Source of the DNA: Pseudomonas gessardii
GTDB taxonomy: Bacteria; Pseudomonadota; Gammaproteobacteria; Pseudomonadales; Pseudomonadaceae
DNA: 64,000 bases
Direction of reading: 5' to 3'
Assembly (NCBI RefSeq): GCF_001983165.1
Contig: NZ_MNPU01000021.1
Span: forward strand, 1-64,000
Notes under the pieces: model-generated
Databases searched by the model: none
What the model saw: only the letters and a program-made list of their open reading frames with translations
Told to the model about the DNA's origin: nothing
Shown here: positions 52,565 to 61,101 of the stretch, one piece after another
How positions within the stretch are numbered: the stretch's first letter is position 1
Layout of the letters: each line of letters opens with the position of its first letter
Position numbers and translations under genes: made by a program

Positions 52565-53569
52565 ATGACACGCAATAACCTCCCCGCTTCGCCAACCAAG
52601 CCTCACAGCCCGTCCCGCGTCTGGCGCGCGATCACTGCGTTGCTGTTCAGCGTCCTGCTGGCTCCGACCGCCGCATTCGCCGATGCCACGGCACCGGCCA
52701 CCCCGCCTGCCGCTACGGCCCCGGCTGCCGCCGCACCTGAGCAAACCGGCGCAGTACCAGGCGCTCCGGCGGCCGTACCTGCCGCCACCGACCCGGCCGC
52801 TGCCGAGGGCGTAGCCCCGACAGATGAAACCGGCCTGGTCCTGGAGGAAGACAACACCCTGGGCATGGCCCACGACCTGTCGCCGTGGGGCATGTACCAA
52901 AACGCCGACATCATCGTGAAGATCGTGATGATCGGCCTGGCCATCGCCTCGATCATCACCTGGACCATCTGGATCGCCAAAGGCTTTGAGCTGCTGGGCG
53001 CCAAACGCCGCCTGCGCACTGAAATCACCAACCTGAAAAAAGCCACCACCCTCAAGGAAGCCAGCGAAAGCGCGGCCATCAAGGGCACCCTGGCGCACCT
53101 GCTGGTACACGACGCGCTGGAAGAAATGCGCCTGTCGGCCAACACCCGGGAAAAGGAAGGCATCAAGGAGCGTGTGAGCTTCCGCCTGGAGCGCCTGGTA
53201 GCGGCCTGCGGCCGCAACATGAGCAGCGGCACCGGCGTGCTGGCAACCATCGGTTCCACCGCACCATTCGTCGGCCTGTTCGGCACCGTGTGGGGCATCA
53301 TGAACAGCTTCATCGGCATCGCCAAGACCCAGACCACCAACCTCGCCGTGGTTGCTCCCGGCATCGCCGAAGCCCTGCTGGCAACCGCCCTGGGCCTGGT
53401 CGCCGCGATTCCGGCGGTGGTAATCTACAACGTGTTCGCCCGTTCGATCGCCGGCTACAAGGCCCAGGTGTCGGATGCTTCGGCAGAAGTCCTGCTGCTG
53501 GTCAGCCGTGACCTCGATCACCTGCCTACCGAGCGCAGCTCGCAACCGCACATGGTGAAAGTGGGGTAA
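52565..53569 (+). CDS. exbB: TonB-system energiser ExbB with long N-terminal extension, 334 aa
   Basis: ExbB forms the pentameric proton channel that powers TonB. A signal-like helix (about residues 20-40) leads into an Ala/Pro-rich periplasmic stretch to about residue 85. The MotA/TolQ/ExbB core with three membrane helices follows: VKIVMIGLAIASIITWTIWI, GVLATIGSTAPFVGLFGTVW and GLVAAIPAVVIYNVF. The extension is usual for Pseudomonas ExbB. It is the first gene of exbB-exbD-tonB. Confidence 0.95.
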   Translation: MTRNNLPASPTKPHSPSRVWRAITALLFSVLLAPTAAFADATAPATPPAATAPAAAAPEQTGAVPGAPAAVPAATDPAAAEGVAPTDETGLVLEEDNTLGMAHDLSPWGMYQNADIIVKIVMIGLAIASIITWTIWIAKGFELLGAKRRLRTEITNLKKATTLKEASESAAIKGTLAHLLVHDALEEMRLSANTREKEGIKERVSFRLERLVAACGRNMSSGTGVLATIGSTAPFVGLFGTVWGIMNSFIGIAKTQTTNLAVVAPGIAEALLATALGLVAAIPAVVIYNVFARSIAGYKAQVSDASAEVLLLVSRDLDHLPTERSSQPHMVKVG

Positions 53570-53575
53570 TCGGCC

Positions 53576-54001
53576 ATGGGCCTGCATTTGAATCAAGGCG
53601 ACGACGAGCTCGTCGAGAATCACGAAATCAACGTCACGCCGTTTATCGACGTGATGCTGGTGCTGCTGATCATCTTCATGGTGGCAGCCCCCCTGGCCAC
53701 GGTGGACATCAAGGTCGACCTCCCCGCCTCCAGCGCGAAACCCGCGCCCCGGCCGGAGAAACCGGTGTTCCTCAGCGTCAAGGCTGACCAGCGTCTGTTC
53801 CTGGGCGAAGAAGAAGTCAAATCCGAAACCCTCGGTGCGGTGCTCGATGCCCGCACCCAGGGCAAGAAAGACACGACGATCTTCTTCCAGGCCGACAAGG
53901 GCGTGGACTATGGCGACCTGATGAGCGTGATGGATGCCCTGCGGGCAGCCGGCTACCTCAAGGTCGGCTTGGTCGGACTTGAGACGGCAGCCAAGAAATG
54001 A
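53576..54001 (+). CDS. exbD: TonB-system energiser ExbD, 141 aa
   Basis: The single N-terminal helix carries the essential aspartate (INVTPFIDVMLVLLIIFMVA; Asp near 25), followed by a periplasmic domain. It couples proton flow through ExbB to TonB. It starts 6 bp after exbB, and its stop overlaps the tonB ATG by 4 nt. Confidence 0.96.
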   Translation: MGLHLNQGDDELVENHEINVTPFIDVMLVLLIIFMVAAPLATVDIKVDLPASSAKPAPRPEKPVFLSVKADQRLFLGEEEVKSETLGAVLDARTQGKKDTTIFFQADKGVDYGDLMSVMDALRAAGYLKVGLVGLETAAKK

Positions 54002-54744
54002 TCACGACGCGCCACAAACTGACGCGTTATGGCACCAGCCTCGCCGTCGTGCTGGGCGTCCACGCCGTCGCGATCATCCTCGCGCTCCAGTGGTCGGCGC
54101 CACAGATGGTGCAGTTGCCACCGGCTGCCATGGTCATCGACCTGGCGCCGATGCCGGCACCACCGCCTCCGGCACCGCCGAAGGTGGTGACGCCTCCGCA
54201 ACCGCCGGCACCGGTGGAAGAGTTGCCCTTGCCGAAACTGGCCGAAGCACCCAAACCCACGATTTCCGTGCCCAAGCCGGTCAAGCCAAAACCCAAGCCG
54301 CAGCCGCCTAAGCCTGAGAAAAAGGTCGAGCCGCCCAAGGAGAAACCTTCCGAGGACCCGCCGAGCGAAACCCCTCAGAACAACGCGCCTTCGGAAAAGT
54401 CCGCGCAGCCGCAACCCGGCCCGTCGCCGGCGCAGGTCGCGGCCAAGGCCACCTGGGAAAGCACGCTGCTCGGCCACCTGGCGAAGTACAAGAAGTACCC
54501 GCCAGGCGCCCAGGCCCGTGGCAAGGAAGGCTTGAACCGCTTGCGGTTCGTGGTGGATGCCGAAGGCAAGGTGCTGTCCTATGAGCTGGTGGGCCGCTCC
54601 GGCAACGCCGACCTGGACCGCGCCACCCTGGAGATGATCCGTCGGGCCCAGCCGCTGCCCAAGCCACCGGCCGATATGTTGAAAAACGGCAGCATCGAAA
54701 TCGTTGCGCCGTTTGTCTACAACATCGAGAAGCGCCGCCGCTGA
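53998..54744 (+). CDS. tonB: Energy transducer TonB, 248 aa
   Basis: An N-terminal membrane anchor with the SxxxH-type motif (GTSLAVVLGVHAVAII) is followed by a long Pro/Lys/Glu-rich spacer (about residues 50-145). The C-terminal TonB domain (YPPGAQARGKEGLNRLRFVV, DLDRATLEMIRRAQPLP) contacts outer-membrane receptors for siderophores and other substrates. ATGA overlap with exbD implies coupling. Confidence 0.96.
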   Translation: MITTRHKLTRYGTSLAVVLGVHAVAIILALQWSAPQMVQLPPAAMVIDLAPMPAPPPPAPPKVVTPPQPPAPVEELPLPKLAEAPKPTISVPKPVKPKPKPQPPKPEKKVEPPKEKPSEDPPSETPQNNAPSEKSAQPQPGPSPAQVAAKATWESTLLGHLAKYKKYPPGAQARGKEGLNRLRFVVDAEGKVLSYELVGRSGNADLDRATLEMIRRAQPLPKPPADMLKNGSIEIVAPFVYNIEKRRR

Positions 54745-54750
54745 TCCCTG

Positions 54751-54764
54751 TAGGAGCGGGCTTG
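54751..54764. repeat. Partial REP remnant
   Basis: TAGGAGCGGGCTTG copies the first part of the REP that starts at 54766, suggesting a failed tandem duplication or nested insertion. Confidence 0.6.
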
Positions 54765-54765
54765 T

Positions 54766-54853
54766 GTGGGAGCGGGCTTGCCCGCGATAACGTTGTAACA
54801 GTCAACATCCACAGTGACTGACACACCGCCATCGCGAGCAAACCCACCCCCAC
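54766..54853. repeat. REPIN with degenerate right arm, 88 bp
   Basis: The left arm GTGGGAGCGGGCTTGCCCGCGAT is intact; the right arm ATCGCGAGCAAACCCACCCCCAC has lost several pairings. The span is still 88 bp. It lies 22 bp after tonB. Confidence 0.8.
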
Positions 54854-54982
54854 ACACAAAGCTGCCAACGCCATTAAGCAAAATCCCCCGCACAAACCCC
54901 TCAATCCTCAATCTAGTTCTGATAACGTGCGCCTCTCGATTGCAGCCGGTATGCTTGGCCCGCAACCTCATGGACGCCCGCT

Positions 54983-55903
54983 ATGACTCTTACAGAATTA
55001 CGCTACATCGTGACCCTCGCCCAAGAGCAACACTTCGGCCATGCCGCCGAACGTTGCCATGTCAGCCAGCCGACGCTGTCGGTGGGTGTGAAGAAGCTTG
55101 AAGACGAACTCGGTGTGCTGATTTTCGAGCGCAGCAAAAGCGCCGTGCGCCTCACCCCGGTCGGCGAAGGCATTGTGGCCCAGGCCCAGAAGGTGCTGGA
55201 ACAGGCCCAGAGCATTCGTGAACTGGCCCAGGCCGGCAAGAACCAGCTGACCGCCCCGCTGAAAGTCGGCGCGATCTACACCGTCGGCCCGTACCTGTTC
55301 CCGCACCTGATCCCGCAACTGCACCGCGTCGCGCCGCAGATGCCGTTGTATATCGAAGAAAACTTCACCCACGTCCTGCGCGACAAGCTGCGCAACGGTG
55401 AGTTGGACGCGATCATCATCGCCCTGCCGTTCAACGAAGCCGACGTGCTGACATTGCCGCTCTACGACGAGCCGTTCTACGTGCTGATGCCCGCCTCCCA
55501 CCCGTGGACGCAAAAAGATACCATCGACGCCAGCCTGCTCAACGACAAGAGCCTGCTGCTGCTCGGCGAAGGCCACTGCTTCCGCGACCAGGTACTGGAA
55601 GCCTGCCCGACCCTGACCAAGGGCAACGACGGCGCCAAGCACACCACCGTGGAATCCAGCTCCCTGGAGACCATCCGCCATATGGTCGCGTCCGGCCTGG
55701 GCATCTCGATCCTGCCGCTGTCGGCCGTGGACAGCCATCACTACGCCGCCGGCGTGATCGAAGTGCGTCCGCTCACCCCACCCGTGCCGTTCCGTACCGT
55801 GGCGATTGCCTGGCGCGCCAGCTTCCCACGCCCGAAAGCCATTGAGATCCTCGCCGACTCGATCCGCCTGTGCTCGGTGGCCAAGCCGCCTGCCGCGAGC
55901 TAA
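54983..55903 (+). CDS. oxyR: Hydrogen peroxide-sensing regulator OxyR, 306 aa
   Basis: This is a LysR-type regulator. The helix-turn-helix lies in HFGHAAERCHVSQPTLSVGV. The redox cysteines are GEGHCFRD and the one in LEACPT, nine residues further on, equivalent to C199 and C208 of E. coli OxyR. Oxidation by H2O2 forms a disulphide and activates katB, ahpB, ahpCF and others; in Pseudomonas it also relates to recG, which follows 8 bp downstream in the same operon. Confidence 0.97.
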   Translation: MTLTELRYIVTLAQEQHFGHAAERCHVSQPTLSVGVKKLEDELGVLIFERSKSAVRLTPVGEGIVAQAQKVLEQAQSIRELAQAGKNQLTAPLKVGAIYTVGPYLFPHLIPQLHRVAPQMPLYIEENFTHVLRDKLRNGELDAIIIALPFNEADVLTLPLYDEPFYVLMPASHPWTQKDTIDASLLNDKSLLLLGEGHCFRDQVLEACPTLTKGNDGAKHTTVESSSLETIRHMVASGLGISILPLSAVDSHHYAAGVIEVRPLTPPVPFRTVAIAWRASFPRPKAIEILADSIRLCSVAKPPAAS

Positions 55904-55911
55904 GTGCGTGT

Positions 55912-57987
55912 ATGACTGAGCTGTCGCAGGTGTCGGTGACGGCACTCAAGGGTGTCGGTGAAGCCATGGCCGAGAAACTGGCCAAGGTCGGCCTGGAAAA
56001 CCTCCAGGACGTGCTCTTTCACCTGCCCCTGCGTTACCAGGACCGCACCCGCGTGGTGCCCATCGGCCATCTGCGCCCTGGGCAGGATGCCGTGGTCGAA
56101 GGCACCGTCAGCGGTGCCGATGTGGTGATGGGCAAGCGTCGCAGCCTGGTGGTACGCCTGCAGGACGGCACCGGTGGCCTGAGCCTGCGTTTCTACCATT
56201 TCAGCAATGCGCAAAAGGAAGGCCTCAAGCGCGGCACTCGCGTGCGTTGCTACGGTGAAGCGCGGCCAGGGGCATCAGGCCTGGAGATCTACCACCCGGA
56301 ATACCGCGCCATTACCGGCGACGAGCCGCCGCCGGTAGACACCACCCTCACCCCGATCTACCCGCTCACCGAAGGCCTGACGCAACAGCGCCTGCGCCAG
56401 TTGTGCATGCAGACCCTGACCCTGCTCGGCCCGCAAAGCCTGCCCGACTGGCTGCCGCAGGAGCTGGCCCGCGACTACCAACTGGCGCCCCTGGCGGACG
56501 CGATCCGCTACCTGCACCATCCACCGGCCGATGCCGATGTCGACGAACTGGCCCTGGGTCATCACTGGGCCCAGCATCGCCTGGCCTTTGAAGAACTGCT
56601 GACCCATCAACTGTCCCAGCAACGCCTGCGCGAAAGCATGCGTTCCCTGCGCGCCCCGGCGATGCCCAAGGCCACGCGCCTGCCCGCGCAGTACCTGGCC
56701 AACCTCGGCTTTGCGCCGACCGGCGCGCAGCAGCGTGTCGGCAATGAAATCGCCTACGACTTGAGCCAGAAAGAGCCCATGCTGCGCCTGATCCAGGGCG
56801 ATGTCGGCGCTGGCAAGACCGTGGTCGCCGCCCTGGCCGCGCTGCAGGCCCTGGAGGCCGGTTACCAGGTGGCGTTGATGGCGCCGACCGAGATCCTCGC
56901 CGAGCAGCACTTCATCACCTTCAAGCGCTGGCTCGAACCCCTGGGCCTGGAAGTCGCGTGGCTGGCGGGCAAGCTCAAGGGCAAGAACCGCACGGCCGCC
57001 CTGGAGCAGATCGCCGCCGGCGCCCCGATGGTGGTGGGCACCCATGCGCTGTTCCAGGACGAGGTTAAATTCAAGAACCTGGCCCTGGTGATCATCGACG
57101 AACAGCACCGCTTCGGCGTGCAACAACGCCTGGCCCTGCGCGAAAAAGGCGTGGGCGGGCGGATGAACCCGCACCAGCTGATCATGACCGCTACCCCGAT
57201 CCCGCGCACACTGGCCATGAGTGCCTACGCCGACCTCGACACCTCGATCCTCGACGAGCTGCCACCGGGCCGAACCCCGGTCAATACGGTGCTGGTCACC
57301 GACACCCGGCGGGTCGAAGTGATCGAGCGGGTGCGCGGCGCCTGTGCCGAAGGGCGCCAGGCGTATTGGGTGTGCACGCTGATCGAAGAGTCCGAAGAGC
57401 TGACCTGCCAGGCCGCCGAAACCACCTATGAAGACCTCACCAGCGCCCTGGGCGAGCTCAAGGTCGGGCTGATCCACGGGCGCATGAAACCTGCGGAAAA
57501 AGCCGCGGTGATGGCCGAATTCAAGGCCGGCCACCTGCAATTGCTGGTGGCCACCACCGTGATCGAGGTCGGTGTGGACGTGCCCAACGCCAGCCTGATG
57601 ATCATCGAAAACCCCGAGCGCCTGGGCCTGGCACAGTTGCACCAACTACGCGGGCGGGTCGGCCGGGGCAGTGCCGCCAGCCACTGCGTACTGCTCTACC
57701 ATCCGCCGCTGTCGCAGATTGGCCGCCAGCGCCTGGGGATCATGCGCGAGACCAACGACGGCTTCGTGATCGCCGAAAAAGACCTGGAACTGCGCGGCCC
57801 CGGCGAGATGCTCGGCACCCGCCAGACCGGCCTGCTGCAATTCAAGGTGGCTGACCTGATGCGCGATGCCGACCTGCTGCCCGCCGTGCGCGATGCGGCC
57901 CAGGCCCTGCTGGAACGCTGGCCGCACCACGTCAGCCCGCTGCTGGATCGCTGGCTGCGCCACGGCCAACAATACGGCCAGGTCTGA
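55912..57987 (+). CDS. recG: ATP-dependent DNA helicase RecG, 691 aa
   Basis: The N-terminal wedge/OB domain (RTRVVPIGHLRPGQDAVVEG) binds branched DNA. The SF2 motor has Walker A GDVGAGKTVVAA, DEQH box IIDEQHRFG, TATPIPRTL, and the C-terminal QLRGRVGRG and TRG segment. It reverses stalled forks. The start MTELSQVSVTALKGVG lies 8 bp after oxyR; the oxyR-recG pair is a known Pseudomonas operon. Confidence 0.97.
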   Translation: MTELSQVSVTALKGVGEAMAEKLAKVGLENLQDVLFHLPLRYQDRTRVVPIGHLRPGQDAVVEGTVSGADVVMGKRRSLVVRLQDGTGGLSLRFYHFSNAQKEGLKRGTRVRCYGEARPGASGLEIYHPEYRAITGDEPPPVDTTLTPIYPLTEGLTQQRLRQLCMQTLTLLGPQSLPDWLPQELARDYQLAPLADAIRYLHHPPADADVDELALGHHWAQHRLAFEELLTHQLSQQRLRESMRSLRAPAMPKATRLPAQYLANLGFAPTGAQQRVGNEIAYDLSQKEPMLRLIQGDVGAGKTVVAALAALQALEAGYQVALMAPTEILAEQHFITFKRWLEPLGLEVAWLAGKLKGKNRTAALEQIAAGAPMVVGTHALFQDEVKFKNLALVIIDEQHRFGVQQRLALREKGVGGRMNPHQLIMTATPIPRTLAMSAYADLDTSILDELPPGRTPVNTVLVTDTRRVEVIERVRGACAEGRQAYWVCTLIEESEELTCQAAETTYEDLTSALGELKVGLIHGRMKPAEKAAVMAEFKAGHLQLLVATTVIEVGVDVPNASLMIIENPERLGLAQLHQLRGRVGRGSAASHCVLLYHPPLSQIGRQRLGIMRETNDGFVIAEKDLELRGPGEMLGTRQTGLLQFKVADLMRDADLLPAVRDAAQALLERWPHHVSPLLDRWLRHGQQYGQV

Positions 57988-58075
57988 CCCGCCCCCATCA
58001 CAAACCGCAGTTAGACCCCCTCAGCCGGACCAAGCTGGTTATACTCCAAGCAAATGTAGGAAATTGGATCCGGCC

Positions 58076-59476
58076 ATGTCAGAAGTTGCCCACGCCACAG
58101 CCCCACCGACCGCACCCTCGGTCATTCGGGACCTGCTCGCAAAACTCGCCGTCAACTACACGGAAGTCACCGACCACCCAGGCCTGAACCCGGCCCGAAA
58201 GGTTCAGGCGGTACTGGTCGATGACGCAGTGGGCGCCCTGATGGTGCTGTTCCCCCAGAGCCAGTTGCTGGACCTCAACCGCCTTACCGAACTGACCGGC
58301 CGCAACCTGACCGCCGTGGCACCGGAACGCCTGGAGCGTATGCTCGGCAAACACCACCTGAGCCTGCTGCCCGGCCTGCCGCCGCTGACCAGCTCGCCGT
58401 GCCTGTACGAAGAAAGCCTGCTACGCGAGCCGACCCTGCTGGTGCACTCGGGCGAAGCCACGGTGTTGCTGGAAATCGCCAGCGATGACTTCAAGCGCAT
58501 GTTGAGCAAAGCCAGTGCCGCCCACTTCGGCGAGCCCCTGAGCAGCATCCGCCCCAACTTCGACCGCCCTGCCGACGACCGTGATGAGATCACCCAGGCG
58601 ATGCAGGCGTTTACCGCGCGCCGTATCCAGCAACGCCTGGAAGCCACCATCGAGATCCCGCCGCTGGCCGACACCGCGCAAAAGATCATCAAGCTGCGGG
58701 TCGATCCCAACGCGACCATCGACGACATCACCGGCGTGGTTGAAACCGACCCGGCCCTGGCCGCGCAAGTGGTGAGCTGGGCGGCCTCGCCGTACTACGC
58801 CTCGCCGGGCAAGATCCGCTCGGTGGAAGATGCGATTGTGCGTGTGCTGGGCTTCGACCTGGTGATCAACCTGGCCCTGGGCCTGGCGCTGGGCAAGACC
58901 TTGAGCCTGCCCAAGGACCATCCGCAACAGGCCACGCCCTACTGGCACCAGTCGATCTACACGGCGGCGGTGATCGAAGGCCTGACCCGCGCCATGCCCC
59001 GCGCCCAGCGCCCGGAAGCCGGCCTGACCTACCTGGCGGGCCTGCTGCACAACTTTGGCTACCTGTTGCTGGCCCACGTCTTCCCGCCGCACTTCTCACT
59101 GATCTGCCGGCACCTGGAGGTCAACCCGCACTTGTGCCACAGCTATGTCGAGCAACACTTGCTGGGCATCAGCCGCGAGCAGATCGGCGCCTGGCTGATG
59201 CGTTACTGGGATATGCCGCAAGAGCTGTCCACGGCCCTGCGCTTCCAGCATGACCCGAGCTACGACGGCCAATATGCCGAATACCCGAACCTGGTGTGCC
59301 TGGCCGTGCGCTTGCTGCGCGGGCGGGGGATTGGCTCCGGGCCTGAGGCCGAGATCCCGGACGAACTGCTAGAACGCCTGGGCCTGAGCCGCGACAAGGC
59401 CGAGGACGTGGTGAGCAAGGTGCTGGATGCCGAGGTGTTGTTGCGGGAATTGGCGTCGCAGTTCAGCCAGGGGTAA
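58076..59476 (+). CDS. YbaK-like deacylase domain fused to HDOD domain, 466 aa
   Basis: Residues about 10-150 resemble the YbaK/ProX aminoacyl-tRNA deacylase fold (VQAVLVDD, QLLDLNRLTELTG, LSLLPGLPPL). Residues about 195-420 are an HDOD signal domain (IPPLADTAQKIIKLRVDPNA, GVVETDPALAAQVVSWA, AGLLHNFGYLLLAHV). The GYLLL region keeps part of the HD-like pattern, but a full metal HD pair is not evident. HDOD proteins act in signalling without enzymatic activity. P. aeruginosa has the same fusion at PA5346 by my recollection. ATG 58076 is used. Confidence 0.82.
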   Translation: MSEVAHATAPPTAPSVIRDLLAKLAVNYTEVTDHPGLNPARKVQAVLVDDAVGALMVLFPQSQLLDLNRLTELTGRNLTAVAPERLERMLGKHHLSLLPGLPPLTSSPCLYEESLLREPTLLVHSGEATVLLEIASDDFKRMLSKASAAHFGEPLSSIRPNFDRPADDRDEITQAMQAFTARRIQQRLEATIEIPPLADTAQKIIKLRVDPNATIDDITGVVETDPALAAQVVSWAASPYYASPGKIRSVEDAIVRVLGFDLVINLALGLALGKTLSLPKDHPQQATPYWHQSIYTAAVIEGLTRAMPRAQRPEAGLTYLAGLLHNFGYLLLAHVFPPHFSLICRHLEVNPHLCHSYVEQHLLGISREQIGAWLMRYWDMPQELSTALRFQHDPSYDGQYAEYPNLVCLAVRLLRGRGIGSGPEAEIPDELLERLGLSRDKAEDVVSKVLDAEVLLRELASQFSQG

Positions 59477-59493
59477 ATTCGGCGCCTGTTACA

Positions 59494-59571
59494 CCGCTAT
59501 CGCAGGCAAGCCAGCTCCCACATCTTGAATGCATTCCAAGGTCAAAATGTGGGAGCTGGCTTGCCTGCGAT
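59494..59571. repeat. Two REP units in opposite (outward) arrangement
   Basis: CGCTATCGCAGGCAAGCCAGCTCCCAC (ending 59521) and GTGGGAGCTGGCTTGCCTGCGAT (starting 59549) face the other way round from the 88-bp doublets: here the CCCAC/GTGGG ends are inside, 27 nt apart. Confidence 0.85.
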
Positions 59572-59588
59572 GAATGCAACTCGCTCTC

Positions 59589-59966
59589 TCAGGCCTTCTT
59601 TTTCTTCGGCTTCAAATACTTGGTCAAGCCCTGGAACCACATCACCAGGGCCGGGTTGCCCTTGATCTGGATCGACTTGTCCTGAATCCCCGTCATGAAC
59701 GCCAGTTGCTTGTTCTTCGCCTGCATCGTGGCGAAGCCATAGGCGGCGTCTTTAAAAGCGATGGCAAACGCCGGCTCCGGGTGCACACCCGAGTGGCTGG
59801 TGATGCGCTGGTCTTTGACGATGAAGTGACGGGCAACCTTGCCGTCGAGGGTCTGCAACTGGAACGCCAGGTCCTTGTCACCCAACTGTTGCTGGAACGC
59901 GGGGTTGTTGCGGCTGGCTTTGGCCATCATCAGGCCCAGCACCCACAGGAGAAAACGAAATTTCAT
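59589..59966 (-). CDS. Small conserved protein, possibly SCP2-like, with N-terminal membrane anchor, 125 aa
   Basis: A hydrophobic N-terminus (MKFRFLLWVLGLMMAK) is followed by strands such as VARHFIVKDQRITSHSGVH and PAFAIAFKDAAYGFATMQAK, then SIQIKGNPALVMWF. The latter recalls the I-x-G-x-P/D segment of SCP2 sterol-carrier-like domains. The C-terminus is lysine-rich (LKPKKKKA). GAGG precedes ATG 59966. It lies downstream of the tag genes in the same direction. I cannot assign a function. Confidence 0.6.
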   Translation of the reverse strand: MKFRFLLWVLGLMMAKASRNNPAFQQQLGDKDLAFQLQTLDGKVARHFIVKDQRITSHSGVHPEPAFAIAFKDAAYGFATMQAKNKQLAFMTGIQDKSIQIKGNPALVMWFQGLTKYLKPKKKKA

Positions 59967-60091
59967 GCACACGGCCTCAGTGTAATTATTGGGTGGCCGC
60001 AGCAGTTTAACGATTTGTGCGCAGAACGCTACCGATCTCCCGCGTTAGCAGGAGATCGGCTGGCGTTTACCGCTTATAGCAACAACTTGGC

Positions 60092-61018
60092 TTAAACGTT
60101 AGGGCAAGGCACCGGTGCCCAGTCGGCCAGGTTCGGATCGCGGCAAGTGCCTTCGATCTGTGCTTTGCCGGCATTGGCCACTTGATTGCTTTCAGTCTGC
60201 TTGACCTTGGCGGTGCGGATGCTCCTTTCGGTGCTCACCGCTTCTGACGGCACCTTGGGCAGTGGCGGACGCTTGGTCACGACTTTGCTCTTCTTGTCTT
60301 TTTTCGCCGCAGCCGCAGCCGAGGTGGTCTCTGCAGTAGCCACAGTCACCACATCGTTACGCTGTACGCCCACTTGTTGCAGGTCTTTCTCGTAGGCCTG
60401 GGTGTAGTTGTTCAGGTCTTCGCTGGCCTTGCCGTTGACCGCGACGATCAGGTCGTTGGACTCCTTCAGGCCCGCAACGATTTCCGCCAGGCGCTTGCGA
60501 CCTTCGGTGTCATTGACGGTCTTGGCCTTGCGGTCGGCCACCAGCTTGGTGAATGCGCTCTGGTAGCACTGCTGGGACGCCTTGGCGTACGCGGTGCTGC
60601 GGTCGATGTCGGAGGCGCTTTTATTGAAGTCGGTGGCGTAGGAGGCGATGCGCTGGTTGTCATCGCTGATCTGCTTCTGGCGCTCGGTGTAGTAACCCGC
60701 CGCGCCGCCCGCCAGGGCACCGCCCGCCGCGCCAATCGCCGCGTTGCGCCCGCGCTTGTCCGAGTCACCGGTCAGGGCGCCCAGCAGCGCGCCACCGGCC
60801 GCGCCAAGGGCGGCGCCGGTAACGACCGACTTGGTCATGTCCGAATCGGTGGCACGCAGGTGCTGCACCGGCTCGTAGCAATTGGGGTAGTACTCGACCT
60901 TGGTGCTCGACGCGACCTTGGAGGCCGGCGACGTGGCGCAACCGGTCAGCACAGTGCTGAAACCAGCCGCAATCAGCAGCAAGTGACGCTTGGAAACCGC
61001 CTTACGGGAAAAAAGCAT
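60092..61018 (-). CDS. tagQ: TagQ-like lipoprotein of the type VI secretion regulatory module, 308 aa
   Basis: The signal peptide ends in lipobox VLTGCAT. A glycine-zipper segment follows (TGAALGAAGGALLGALTGDS, then AAIGAAGGALAGGAAGYY), then a helical region rich in K and A, and a C-terminal cysteine pair (CRDPNLADWAPVPC). In P. aeruginosa TagQ is an outer-membrane lipoprotein that anchors TagR and triggers PpkA phosphorylation of Fha. The identification rests on gene order after tagS and tagR. The start at 61018 fits the lipoprotein signal. Confidence 0.75.
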   Translation of the reverse strand: MLFSRKAVSKRHLLLIAAGFSTVLTGCATSPASKVASSTKVEYYPNCYEPVQHLRATDSDMTKSVVTGAALGAAGGALLGALTGDSDKRGRNAAIGAAGGALAGGAAGYYTERQKQISDDNQRIASYATDFNKSASDIDRSTAYAKASQQCYQSAFTKLVADRKAKTVNDTEGRKRLAEIVAGLKESNDLIVAVNGKASEDLNNYTQAYEKDLQQVGVQRNDVVTVATAETTSAAAAAKKDKKSKVVTKRPPLPKVPSEAVSTERSIRTAKVKQTESNQVANAGKAQIEGTCRDPNLADWAPVPCPNV

Positions 61019-61101
61019 AGGTGTGTTCTCTTTTAAGTTTGACTTGCCCAGCACGGCCCATGCCGCCTGAGTCCCTTCCAAGCTCGCCAGCCTGCGAGCG
61101 A

